Of a DNA stretch of 64,000 nt, positions 24,951-33,127 are shown one piece after another (the stretch's first letter is position 1; every line of letters starts with the position of its first letter). The DNA comes from Mycobacterium sp. 852013-51886_SCH5428379. Its GTDB lineage: Bacteria; Actinomycetota; Actinomycetes; Mycobacteriales; Mycobacteriaceae. Where the stretch lies: positions 248,001 to 312,000 of the forward strand of contig NZ_LZSU01000051.1 of assembly GCF_001665575.1 (NCBI RefSeq), given 5' to 3'. The position numbers and the translations under genes were made by a program. The notes under the pieces were generated by a model. It saw only the letters and a list, made by a program, of their open reading frames with translations, did not search any database and was not told the origin of the DNA.

Positions 24951-26618
24951 GTGACCGCCCGCACCGTGCCCAGCGCACCGCCGAACGCCACCGCTCGATC
25001 GTCGCGCACGGGCAGCGCCAAAGCCCAGCCCCACGAGGGCGTCTTCGACGGGTACAACCGCGTCGGCGGCTACGACAAGGCATTCGACGAGATGTTCGAC
25101 GCCCAGGGCAACGTCCGCGGCCCCTACAAGAACATCTTCGCCGAGATGGCGCCCTCGGACGCCTCCGAGCTCGCCGCGCGCACCGAGGCCCTCGACCGCG
25201 CCTTCATCAACCAGGGCATCACCTTCTCGCTGTCGGGGAAGGAACGACCGCTGCCGCTGGACCTGGTGCCACGCGTCATCTCCGCCGCCGAGTGGACCCG
25301 CCTCGAGCGCGGCATCACCCAGCGCGTGCGGGCACTGGAGATGTACCTCGACGACATCTACGGCGAGCAGGAGATTCTGCGTGACGGCGTCATCCCGCGC
25401 CGGCTGGTGACCTCGTGTGAGCACTTCCACCGCGAGGCCGCCGGCATCGTCCCGCCCAACGGTGTGCGCATCCACGTGGCCGGCATCGACCTGATCCGCG
25501 ACGACAAGGGCGACTTCCGCGTCCTGGAGGACAACCTGCGCTCGCCGTCGGGCGTGTCCTACGTGATGGAGAACCGCCGCACGATGGCGCGCGTCTTCCC
25601 GAACCTGTTCGCCACCCACCGGGTGCGGGCCGTCGGCGACTACCCATCGCACCTGCTGCGGGCGCTGCGCAACGCCGCCGCCTCCAACGAGGCCGATCCG
25701 ACCGTGGTGGTGCTGACCCCCGGGGTCTACAACTCGGCGTACTTCGAGCATTCACTGCTGGCCCGGCAAATGGGGGTCGAGCTCGTCGAGGGCCGCGACC
25801 TGTTCTGCCGCGACAACACCGTCTACATGCGCACCACCGAAGGTGAACGCCAGGTCGACGTCATCTACCGCCGCATCGATGACGCCTACCTCGACCCGAT
25901 GCACTTCCGGCCGGATTCCGTACTCGGCGTCGCCGGGCTGCTCAACGCGGCGCGCGCCGGCAACGTCGTGATCTCCAGCGCCGTCGGCAACGGCGTCGGT
26001 GACGACAAACTCGTCTACACCTACGTGCCGACCATCATCGAGTACTACCTCGGCGAGAAGCCCCTGCTGGCCAACGTCGACACCTACCGCTGCTGGCTCG
26101 ACGAGGAGCGCGAGGAGGTGCTCGACCGGGTCGCCGAACTGGTGATAAAGCCCGTCGAGGGTTCCGGCGGCTACGGCATCGTGTTCGGCCCCGACGCGTC
26201 GGGCAAGGAACTCAACACGATCTGCAAGAAGATCCGCAGCGATCCGCGCGGCTGGATCGCCCAACCGGTGATGCAGCTGTCCACCGTCCCGACCCAGATC
26301 GGCGACAAACTCGTACCCCGCCACGTCGACCTGCGGCCGTTCGCGGTCAACGACGGCGACGACGTGTGGGTGCTGCCCGGCGGACTCACCCGCGTCGCGC
26401 TGCCGGAGGGATCGCTGGTGGTGAACTCCAGCCAGGGCGGCGGGTCCAAGGACACCTGGGTGCTGGCCTCGCGCACCTCGGCCGCCGACAGGGAACTCGC
26501 GGCCGCGGAGGTGGTGCGCTCGCTGCCCGGCGCGACGAAGGGCGGTAAAGCCGAGAAGAACGGCGAATCGCAGTACACGCTCGATCAACAGCAGCAGCAA
26601 CAGCAGCAACAGCAGTGA
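24951..26618 (+). CDS. Circularly permuted ATP-grasp family protein with polyglutamine tail
   Basis: A 555-residue protein of the circularly permuted ATP-grasp type 2 family (Rv2411c in M. tuberculosis). Landmarks are 'YDKAFDEMFDAQGNVRGPYK', 'RVLEDNLRSPSGVSYVMENR', 'VVLTPGVYNSAYFEHSLLAR', 'KPVEGSGGYGIVFGP' and 'PRHVDLRPFAVNDGDDVWVL'. These proteins are predicted to form an amide bond using ATP. The C terminus ends in 11 Gln residues encoded by mixed CAG/CAA codons, outside the conserved fold. The GTG at 24951 is followed by a variable N terminus. It is the first gene of a three-gene unit with the alpha-E and transglutaminase genes (12 bp and 2 bp gaps). Confidence 0.88.
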   Translation: MTARTVPSAPPNATARSSRTGSAKAQPHEGVFDGYNRVGGYDKAFDEMFDAQGNVRGPYKNIFAEMAPSDASELAARTEALDRAFINQGITFSLSGKERPLPLDLVPRVISAAEWTRLERGITQRVRALEMYLDDIYGEQEILRDGVIPRRLVTSCEHFHREAAGIVPPNGVRIHVAGIDLIRDDKGDFRVLEDNLRSPSGVSYVMENRRTMARVFPNLFATHRVRAVGDYPSHLLRALRNAAASNEADPTVVVLTPGVYNSAYFEHSLLARQMGVELVEGRDLFCRDNTVYMRTTEGERQVDVIYRRIDDAYLDPMHFRPDSVLGVAGLLNAARAGNVVISSAVGNGVGDDKLVYTYVPTIIEYYLGEKPLLANVDTYRCWLDEEREEVLDRVAELVIKPVEGSGGYGIVFGPDASGKELNTICKKIRSDPRGWIAQPVMQLSTVPTQIGDKLVPRHVDLRPFAVNDGDDVWVLPGGLTRVALPEGSLVVNSSQGGGSKDTWVLASRTSAADRELAAAEVVRSLPGATKGGKAEKNGESQYTLDQQQQQQQQQQ

Positions 26619-26630
26619 GGCGGTGAACTG

Positions 26631-27605
26631 ATGCTGGCACGCAACGCCGAATCGCTCTACTGGATCGGGCGCTATGTGGAACGGGCCGACGACACCGCCC
26701 GGATCCTCGACGTCACGGTGCACCAACTGCTCGAGGACTCCAGCGTCGACCCCGACTGGGCGTCGCGGACGCTGCTGCGGGTGCTGGGGATGGAGGCGCC
26801 CGAACATGCCCTGGACGTGTGGTCGCTGTCCGACCGGGTGGCGTTCACGCGCGACTCGTCCGGCGGTATGTCGATCGTCGACGCGATCTCCGCAGCCCGC
26901 GAGAACGCCCGTGGCGCACGCGAAGTCACGTCGTCGGAGATCTGGGAATGCCTGAACACCACCTACAACGAGCTGCCCGAGCGCGAACGTGCCGCCAAAC
27001 GCCTCGGCCCGCACGAGTTCCTCTCGTACGTGGAGGGCCGGGCCGCGATGTTCGCGGGTCTGGCCGACTCGACGCTCTCGCGTGACGACGGCTACCGGTT
27101 CATGGTGCTCGGGCGTGCCATCGAACGGGTCGACATGACGGTGCGGCTGCTGCTGTCGCGCGTCGGCGACAGCGGTTCGTCCCCGGCGTGGGTGACGCTC
27201 CTGCGCTCCGCGGGCGCTCACGACACCTATCTGCGCACCTACCGCGGCGTCCTCGACGCCGGGCGGGTCGTGGAGTTCATGCTGCTCGACCGGCTGTTCC
27301 CGCGGTCGATCTTCTACTCGCTGCGGTTGGCCGAGCACAGCATCGACGAGCTGCTCAATCGTCCGCACAACCGGCTGGGCGCGACGGTCGAAGCCCAGCG
27401 TCTGCTCGGCCGCGCGCGCAGCGAGTTGGAGTTCCTCCAGCCCGGTGTGCTGCTCGAATCGCTCGAGGCGCGGCTGGCCGGTCTGCAGCAGACCTGTTAC
27501 GACGTCAGCGAAGCGCTGGCGCTGCAGTTCTTCTACTCGGCGCCGTGGGTGGCGTGGACTGATGCCGGCCGCAACACGTCGGTGATCGAGGAAGGTGAGA
27601 TCTGA
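26631..27605 (+). CDS. Alpha-E domain-containing protein
   Basis: A 324-residue all-helical protein of the DUF403/alpha-E family (Rv2410c in M. tuberculosis). It opens with the typical 'MLARNAESLYWIGRYVERAD' and contains 'YVEGRAAMFAGLADSTLSRD', 'FMVLGRAIERVDMTVRLLLS' and 'LDRLFPRSIFYSLRLAEHSI'. The biochemical function is unknown. It always travels with the ATP-grasp and transglutaminase-like proteins and, in many Gram-negatives, with the proteasome-like Anbu peptidase. The start 12 bp after the ATP-grasp gene has a GAGGCGGTG ribosome site. Confidence 0.88.
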   Translation: MLARNAESLYWIGRYVERADDTARILDVTVHQLLEDSSVDPDWASRTLLRVLGMEAPEHALDVWSLSDRVAFTRDSSGGMSIVDAISAARENARGAREVTSSEIWECLNTTYNELPERERAAKRLGPHEFLSYVEGRAAMFAGLADSTLSRDDGYRFMVLGRAIERVDMTVRLLLSRVGDSGSSPAWVTLLRSAGAHDTYLRTYRGVLDAGRVVEFMLLDRLFPRSIFYSLRLAEHSIDELLNRPHNRLGATVEAQRLLGRARSELEFLQPGVLLESLEARLAGLQQTCYDVSEALALQFFYSAPWVAWTDAGRNTSVIEEGEI

Positions 27606-27607
27606 TC

Positions 27608-28447
27608 ATGTGGCGCATGCGCGTGGTGCACGCGACGGGATACGCCTACAAGTCGCCGGTGACCGCATCGTTCAACGAGGCGCGGCTGACGCCGCGGTCG
27701 GACAACCGGCAGAACGTCATCCTCAACCGGATCGAGACGGCGCCGGCCACCCGGCAGTACCGCTACGTCGACTACTGGGGCACCGCGGTCACCGCGTTCG
27801 ACCTGCACGCTCCGCACACCGAACTCGAGGTGACGGCCTTCTCCGTGGTCGAGACCGACGTCGACCAGGCGCCCGAAGAGCCCATCACCTGGGACGACCT
27901 GCGCGGACCGGCCGTCGTCGACCGGTTCGACGAACTGATCACCCCCGCACACTTCACCCCGTACAGCAAGCGGATCGCCCGGGTGGGGGAGCGGATCGCC
28001 AAGTACCACGAACCGCACGAAGCCGTCACCGCCGCGGCGAACTGGGTGCACAGCGAGCTGGAGTACGTGCCGGGCACCACCGGCGTGCACTCGTCGGGCC
28101 TCGACGCGCACCGCGAGGGCAAGGGCGTCTGCCAGGACTTCGCGCATCTGACGCTGATTCTGTTGCGCAGCATGGGAATTCCCTCGCGCTATGTGTCGGG
28201 GTATCTGCATCCGGACCGGGAGGCCGCCGTCGGTGACACCATCGACGGGCAGAGCCACGCCTGGGTGCAGGCCTGGACCGGCGGCTGGTGGCATTACGAC
28301 CCCACCAACGACAAGGCGATCAACGAGCAGTACGTCAGCGTGGGCGTCGGACGGGACTACGACGACGTCTCCCCGTTGAAGGGCATCTACTCCGGCGAGG
28401 GGTCGACCGACCTGGACGTCGTCGTGGAGATCACCCGGCTGGCCTGA
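27608..28447 (+). CDS. Transglutaminase-like cysteine protease-fold protein
   Basis: A 279-residue protein (Rv2409c in M. tuberculosis) with an N-terminal transglutaminase-associated region ('MRVVHATGYAYKSPVTASFN') and a transglutaminase core. The catalytic Cys is in 'GKGVCQDFAHLTLILLRSMG', the His in 'SHAWVQAW', and the Asp in 'WWHYDPTNDKAINEQYV'. The fold can hydrolyse or form amide bonds. With the upstream ATP-grasp ligase and alpha-E protein it forms a conserved system thought to make and break peptide-like conjugates, with the actual substrate unknown. Its 3' end overlaps the convergent rnz gene by 17 bp. Confidence 0.88.
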   Translation: MWRMRVVHATGYAYKSPVTASFNEARLTPRSDNRQNVILNRIETAPATRQYRYVDYWGTAVTAFDLHAPHTELEVTAFSVVETDVDQAPEEPITWDDLRGPAVVDRFDELITPAHFTPYSKRIARVGERIAKYHEPHEAVTAAANWVHSELEYVPGTTGVHSSGLDAHREGKGVCQDFAHLTLILLRSMGIPSRYVSGYLHPDREAAVGDTIDGQSHAWVQAWTGGWWHYDPTNDKAINEQYVSVGVGRDYDDVSPLKGIYSGEGSTDLDVVVEITRLA

Positions 28448-29291
28448 CCGACACCCCGGGGTGCACCTCGACGCGGTGCAGATCGTCGCCCAGTTCGATC
28501 TGGCGGGGGAACACCGACGCCGCCAGCGCGCGCCACTCCTGCTCCTGGCCCGGGGCGATCGCGGGCACGTAGTGCGTCAGCACGAGGATGCCCACGCCGG
28601 CGCGCTCCGCGGTGGCCGCGGCCTGCTCTACCGACGAGTGGTAGTCGCAGATGTCCCGGATCCGTTGCTGCGGAAGGCGTTCCACGAGGTCGTGGCGGAT
28701 CACGGTGTGCACCAGCGCGCCTGCGCCGTCGGCCAGCGCGTCGAGGCTGGCGCACGGCACGGTGTCACCGGCCAGCACCACCGAAGCCCCGTGGTGTTCG
28801 ATACGGAAACCGATCGTCGGGGTCACTGGCCGGTGGTCGGTGGGGCCCACGCTGATCGACACCTCGTCGCGTCCCCACACCACTCCGTCGGTGACCTCCT
28901 CCACCTCGACCGGTGGCGGCGTCGTCAGGTCGTCGTGGTGTGCGATGCGGTAGCCGATGTCGAAGCTGAACGCCTTCAACATGTTCTCCACGACCTCGGC
29001 GGTGCCGGGTGGGCCGATGATGGGCAGCGGGGGCAGGTCCTGATCGAAGTTCGACACCCAGCGCGTGATGATCACGTCGCCGAGGTCGGCGATGTGATCA
29101 CTGTGCAGGTGGGTGAGCAGCAGCGCCGACAGTTGGGTGGCGCTCACCCCGACCGCGGCCATCCGCTGCTGGACGCCGCGGCCGCAGTCGGCGAGGAACG
29201 TCTGCCCGCCCGCGCGCACGAGGGTGGAGGGTCCGGCCCTCCGCGGATCGGGAATGGGGCTGCCGGTGCCGAGCAGAGTCACTTCGATCAT
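28431..29291 (-). CDS. rnz: Ribonuclease Z / metallo-beta-lactamase-fold hydrolase
   Basis: A 286-residue MBL-fold protein. The metal-binding motif is 'LLTHLHSDHIADLGDVII' (HxHxDH). Further ligands are 'GPTDHRPV', the Asp in 'SVVLAGDTVPCASL', and the late His in 'ILVLTHYVPA'. The N terminus 'VTLLGTGSPIPDPRRAGPST' is typical of RNase Z, which matures tRNA 3' ends, and the chromosomal position matches M. tuberculosis Rv2407. The region between His motifs differs from classical tRNase Z, so another phosphodiesterase substrate remains possible. It starts at ATG 29291, divergent from the CBS gene. Confidence 0.8.
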   Translation of the reverse strand: MIEVTLLGTGSPIPDPRRAGPSTLVRAGGQTFLADCGRGVQQRMAAVGVSATQLSALLLTHLHSDHIADLGDVIITRWVSNFDQDLPPLPIIGPPGTAEVVENMLKAFSFDIGYRIAHHDDLTTPPPVEVEEVTDGVVWGRDEVSISVGPTDHRPVTPTIGFRIEHHGASVVLAGDTVPCASLDALADGAGALVHTVIRHDLVERLPQQRIRDICDYHSSVEQAAATAERAGVGILVLTHYVPAIAPGQEQEWRALAASVFPRQIELGDDLHRVEVHPGVSVRPAG

Positions 29292-29382
29292 GTGCCCATA
29301 CCTAGCTCACCGCTCGTTGGATTTGGTCGGATTGGGAACATCCGCGCTTTCGTTCCGCGGCCAGCGCCGGCGACCTAACCTG

Positions 29383-29400
29383 GTGTGAGCTGAGTCACAC
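29383..29400. promoter_or_regulatory. Perfect CRP-family binding site upstream of the CBS-domain gene
   Basis: GTGTGAGCTGAGTCACAC contains TGTGA-N6-TCACA, the exact consensus for the cAMP receptor protein of E. coli and for M. tuberculosis CRP (Rv3676). It ends 10 bp before the ATG of the CBS gene. A candidate -10 (TAACCT, 29376-29381) lies directly upstream, so bound CRP would cover the start of transcription and most likely repress. The divergent rnz gene starts about 90 bp away. Confidence 0.75.
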
Positions 29401-29410
29401 GGGAGGGTCC

Positions 29411-29842
29411 ATGCGGATCGCGGACGTATTGCGCAGCAAAGGGGCGATGGTGGCCACGGTCACCGAGACCACCACGGTGACCGGTCTGCTGGCCGAGCTC
29501 GCCACGCACAACATCGGCGCCATGGTCGTCGTCGGCGCCGACGGCGGGGTGGTCGGCATGGTGTCCGAGCGTGACGTTGTTCGCAGTCTGCACGAACGCG
29601 GCGCCGACCTGCTGCGCCGGCCGGTGTCGGAGATCATGACCGCTCTGGTGGTCACCTGCACTCCTGAGGACCCGGTCGACGATCTGTCCGCGGTGATGAC
29701 GAACAACCGGGTGCGCCACGTGCCGGTGGTGGTGGACGGCAGGCTGGCCGGGATCGTCAGCATCGGCGACGTCGTCAAGGTCCGGATGGAGTACCTGCAG
29801 ACCGAACAGGAACACCTGCAGGCCTACATCACCCGCGGCTGA
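29411..29842 (+). CDS. Two-CBS-domain protein
   Basis: A 143-residue protein made of a pair of CBS motifs (residues about 5-60, 'VVVGADGGVVGMVSERDVVR', and 70-130, 'VPVVVDGRLAGIVSIGDVVK') with almost no other sequence. Stand-alone CBS pairs bind adenine nucleotides (AMP, ATP, NAD-type ligands) and act as energy sensors for partner proteins. Its M. tuberculosis counterpart is Rv2406c. The partner is unknown. The gene has a strong GGGAGGG ribosome site and a perfect CRP-type site just upstream, which suggests cAMP-linked control. The GNAT gene follows 38 bp downstream. Confidence 0.88.
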   Translation: MRIADVLRSKGAMVATVTETTTVTGLLAELATHNIGAMVVVGADGGVVGMVSERDVVRSLHERGADLLRRPVSEIMTALVVTCTPEDPVDDLSAVMTNNRVRHVPVVVDGRLAGIVSIGDVVKVRMEYLQTEQEHLQAYITRG

Positions 29843-29880
29843 CCCGGCCCCCGACGGGTCGGGTGTGCAAAGGTGAGTCC

Positions 29881-30489
29881 GTGGCAGCCGTCGACGTGCG
29901 TCCCGCTTCCCGGTCCGACATCCGGCAGCTGAGCCGCACCCTCGGCCGCGCCTTCCAGGACGATCCGGTGATGGCGTGGATGGCGCCCGACCCGCGCCGT
30001 CGGGCCCGCGCGCTGCCGCGGATGTTCGCCACGATGACCCGTCACCACTTCCTCGCCGGCGGCGGCACCGAGGTCGCCACCCGCGACGGCATTGGCGCGG
30101 CGGCGCTGTGGGATCCGCCCGGCCGCTGGAAGCAGACCCAACGCGAGGAGCTGCGGATGCTGCCGGGCTTTCTGTGGGCGATGGGGGTCGCGCGGTCGGC
30201 CCGCGGCCAGCAGCTCTCCGCACTGATGAAGGAGCACCACCCCGAGGAGCCGCACTGGTATCTCGCCGTGATCGGCAGCGATCCGTCGGTGCGGGGCGGT
30301 GGTTTCGGCCATGCCCTGATGCAGTCGCGCCTTGACCGGGTCGATGCCGACCACGCACCGGCCTACCTGGAGTCGAGCAACCCCGACAACGTGCCGTACT
30401 ACCTGCGGTTCGGATTCGAGATCACCGGCGAGATACACCTGCCGGACAACGGCCCGGCGATGACGGCGATGTGGCGGTCAGCGCGCTAG
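29881..30489 (+). CDS. GNAT family N-acetyltransferase
   Basis: A 202-residue GNAT-fold protein. The N terminus 'VRPASRSDIRQLSRTLGRAF' is typical. The acetyl-CoA binding region is 'WYLAVIGSDPSVRGGGFGHA', and the closing strand is 'LESSNPDNVPYYLRFGFEIT'. The acceptor substrate is unknown. The GTG at 29881 is preferred because AAAGGTGAG lies 4-12 bases upstream; an in-frame GTG at 29863 has no ribosome site. Its stop abuts the stop of the convergent PemK-like gene, so the two coding regions end base to base. Confidence 0.82.
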   Translation: MAAVDVRPASRSDIRQLSRTLGRAFQDDPVMAWMAPDPRRRARALPRMFATMTRHHFLAGGGTEVATRDGIGAAALWDPPGRWKQTQREELRMLPGFLWAMGVARSARGQQLSALMKEHHPEEPHWYLAVIGSDPSVRGGGFGHALMQSRLDRVDADHAPAYLESSNPDNVPYYLRFGFEITGEIHLPDNGPAMTAMWRSAR

Positions 30490-31152
30490 CTAGCTCCAGG
30501 AGAAGTCGGCGCGCAACCGACTCGCGACGATCTCGAAGCGTTCACGGTCGAGGATCGCGCCCTCGCGACGGATGCCCTCCTCGGGCACGTCGAGCACCCG
30601 GTCCAGGCGCACCCAGCTGGGACGCCCGTCGTCGTCCCAGGCGCCGCTGCCGATGCCGACCCAGTCCGGATCGTCGCGGTGGTGGTCCCGACTCGACAGC
30701 ATCAGGCCGAGCAGCGTGCGCCGGTCGCGACCGACGACCAGCACGGGGCGGTCCTTCCCGCGCGTCGGGTCGTCCTCGTAGACCACCCACGTCCACACGA
30801 TCTCGCCCGGATCCGCGCGGCCGTCGAGATCCGGCGCGTAGACGACTTTCCGGGCGCGGTGCGCCGTCGGGACGCTGTTGTCGGTGACGGGGCGGCCTGC
30901 GGCGATCGCGGGCGCGGCCGGGCCCGCGTTCGCCGCGGCGGCGTTGGCCAGAGCCGACAGCCCGGCGCCGAGACCCAGTTTGAGACCCTGCTGGATGCCC
31001 TGCTGAACCGTGCGCGGCCGGTTCTCCGACTGCTGCAGCTGACGAATGATCTTCGGCGCCTCGTTGAACACCACATTGTTTGCGACGTTCCTCGCGACAT
31101 GACCCGCGACCTGCTGGAACCTTCTCCACTGCGGAGGCATGTCTTCGAGCAT
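30490..31152 (-). CDS. PemK/MazF-like domain protein with N-terminal extension
   Basis: A 220-residue protein, the counterpart of M. tuberculosis Rv2405. Residues about 100-215 resemble the PemK/MazF fold ('DPGEIVWTWVVYEDDPTRGK', 'RPVLVVGRDRRTLLGLML', 'WVRLDRVLDVPEEGIR'). The first 90 residues are basic, then Ala-rich ('GLGAGLSALANAAAANAGPA'), and may interact with membranes or partners. Canonical MazF toxins are about 115 residues and have an antitoxin gene in front, and none is present here. A housekeeping role rather than a toxin-antitoxin module is therefore likely. The start may be ATG 31152 or ATG 31140. It is divergent from lepA. Confidence 0.7.
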   Translation of the reverse strand: MLEDMPPQWRRFQQVAGHVARNVANNVVFNEAPKIIRQLQQSENRPRTVQQGIQQGLKLGLGAGLSALANAAAANAGPAAPAIAAGRPVTDNSVPTAHRARKVVYAPDLDGRADPGEIVWTWVVYEDDPTRGKDRPVLVVGRDRRTLLGLMLSSRDHHRDDPDWVGIGSGAWDDDGRPSWVRLDRVLDVPEEGIRREGAILDRERFEIVASRLRADFSWS

Positions 31153-31221
31153 AGGTGAACCGGCGAGGCGCGATTGTGCCCCGACGCGCCCGGGTCGATA
31201 CCCTTTGTGGGGGTACACCGC

Positions 31222-33123
31222 GTGCCCGGCCAGCACTTCTACCAGGAGATTCCCATCAGTAGTTTCGCCGACAAGACGTTCACTGCGCCGGCGCAGATTC
31301 GGAACTTCTGCATCATCGCGCACATCGACCACGGCAAGTCCACGCTGGCCGACCGCATGCTGGGCATCACCGGCGTCGTCGCCGACCGCGACATGCGGGC
31401 GCAGTACCTGGATCGGATGGACATCGAGCGCGAGCGCGGCATCACGATCAAGGCGCAGAACGTACGGCTGCCGTGGAAGGTCGCTCGGGAGGACGGCACC
31501 GACGAAGAGTTCGTTCTCCATTTGATCGACACCCCCGGGCACGTGGACTTCACCTACGAGGTGTCCCGTGCGCTCGAGGCCTGCGAGGGCGCCGTGCTGC
31601 TGGTCGACGCCGCGCAGGGCATCGAGGCGCAGACGCTGGCCAACCTCTACCTGGCGCTCGACCGCGATCTGACGATCATCCCGGTGCTCAACAAGATCGA
31701 CCTGCCCGCCGCCGACCCCGATCGCTACGCCGCCGAATTGGCCCACATCATCGGTTGCGAACCGTCCGACGTGCTGCGCGTGTCCGGTAAGACCGGCGAG
31801 GGTGTGACCGAACTGCTCGACGAGGTGGTCCGCCAGATCCCCGCGCCCACCGGTGACGCCGACGCCCCCGCCCGGGCGATGATCTTCGACTCGGTCTACG
31901 ACATCTACCGCGGCGTGGTCACCTACGTGCGCGTCGTCGACGGCAAGATCACCCCGCGCGAACGCATCGCGATGATGTCGACCGGCGCCACTCACGAACT
32001 CCTCGAGGTCGGCATCGTCTCGCCGGACCCCAAACCGTCCGACGGGCTGGGCGTCGGCGAGGTCGGCTACCTGATCACCGGGGTGAAGGATGTCCGCCAG
32101 TCCAAGGTAGGCGACACCGTGACCAGCGCCCGCAAGGGCGCCACCGAGGCGCTCACCGGGTACCGCGAACCCCGGCCGATGGTCTACTCCGGACTGTATC
32201 CGGTCGACGGCTCGGACTATCCGGTGCTGCGCGACGCGCTGGACAAACTGCAACTCAACGATGCCGCGCTGACATACGAGCCCGAGACGTCGGTGGCGCT
32301 GGGCTTCGGTTTCCGGTGCGGCTTCCTGGGGCTGCTGCACATGGAGATCACCCGCGAACGCCTCGAGCGCGAGTTCAACCTCGATCTCATCTCGACGTCA
32401 CCCAACGTCGTCTACCGCGTGATCACGGATGACGCGGCTCCCGGTGATTCTGGGCTGATCGTCACCAATCCGTCGGATTGGCCGGAGGGCAAGGTTCGCA
32501 CGGTCTACGAACCGGTGGTGAAGACGACGATCATCGCGCCCAGCGAGTTCATCGGCACCATCATGGAGCTGTGCCAATCCCGGCGCGGCGAGCTCGGCGG
32601 GATGGACTACCTGTCCCCGGAGCGGGTCGAGTTGCGCTACACGATGCCGCTCGGCGAGATCATCTTCGACTTCTTCGACTCGCTGAAATCGCGCACCCGC
32701 GGCTACGCCAGCCTCGACTACGAGGAGGCGGGCGAGCAGGAGGCGGCGCTGGTGAAGGTCGACATCCTGCTGCAGGGCGAGGCCGTCGACGCGTTCAGCG
32801 CGATCGTGCACAAGGACTCCGCGGCGGCGTACGGGAACAAGATGACGACCAAGCTCAAAGAGCTCATCCCGCGCCAGCAGTTCGAGGTGCCGGTGCAGGC
32901 TGCGATCGGTTCGAAGATCATCGCGCGCGAGAACATCCGCGCCATCCGCAAGGACGTGCTCTCCAAGTGCTACGGCGGTGACATCACCCGTAAGCGCAAG
33001 CTGCTGGAGAAGCAGAAGGAGGGCAAGAAGCGGATGAAGACCATCGGCAGGGTCGACGTCCCGCAGGAGGCCTTCGTCGCCGCGCTGTCCACCGACGCCG
33101 CCGGCGACAAGCCGAAGAAGTAG
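31222..33123 (+). CDS. lepA: Elongation factor 4 (LepA), ribosome back-translocating GTPase
   Basis: About 633 residues. The GTPase domain is intact: G1 'IIAHIDHGKSTLADRML', switch region 'DIERERGITIKAQ', G3 'LIDTPGHVDF', G4 'VLNKIDL'. LepA-specific segments follow ('GFRCGFLGLLHMEITRERLE', 'SLDYEEAGEQEAALVKVDIL'), then the C-terminal domain 'CYGGDITRKRKLLEKQKEGK', which separates it from EF-G. EF4 acts on stalled or misassembled ribosomes. The GTG at 31222 is chosen because GGGGG lies just upstream; in-frame starts at 31174 and 31207 cannot be excluded. Three lipoprotein genes follow from 4 bp downstream. Confidence 0.95.
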   Translation: MPGQHFYQEIPISSFADKTFTAPAQIRNFCIIAHIDHGKSTLADRMLGITGVVADRDMRAQYLDRMDIERERGITIKAQNVRLPWKVAREDGTDEEFVLHLIDTPGHVDFTYEVSRALEACEGAVLLVDAAQGIEAQTLANLYLALDRDLTIIPVLNKIDLPAADPDRYAAELAHIIGCEPSDVLRVSGKTGEGVTELLDEVVRQIPAPTGDADAPARAMIFDSVYDIYRGVVTYVRVVDGKITPRERIAMMSTGATHELLEVGIVSPDPKPSDGLGVGEVGYLITGVKDVRQSKVGDTVTSARKGATEALTGYREPRPMVYSGLYPVDGSDYPVLRDALDKLQLNDAALTYEPETSVALGFGFRCGFLGLLHMEITRERLEREFNLDLISTSPNVVYRVITDDAAPGDSGLIVTNPSDWPEGKVRTVYEPVVKTTIIAPSEFIGTIMELCQSRRGELGGMDYLSPERVELRYTMPLGEIIFDFFDSLKSRTRGYASLDYEEAGEQEAALVKVDILLQGEAVDAFSAIVHKDSAAAYGNKMTTKLKELIPRQQFEVPVQAAIGSKIIARENIRAIRKDVLSKCYGGDITRKRKLLEKQKEGKKRMKTIGRVDVPQEAFVAALSTDAAGDKPKK

Positions 33124-33127
33124 CCCG

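Noticed and set aside
26586..26615. CAG/CAA triplet run as a simple sequence repeat or frameshift error
   Set aside because: The reading frame is intact, codons are mixed (CAG and CAA), and the downstream gene is correctly spaced, so it is treated as a genuine Gln tail of the ATP-grasp protein.
31153..32340. Long minus-strand upstream extension of the PemK-like gene into lepA
   Set aside because: The extension runs antisense to the conserved GTPase domain of lepA; the PemK-like protein starts at 31152 or 31140.
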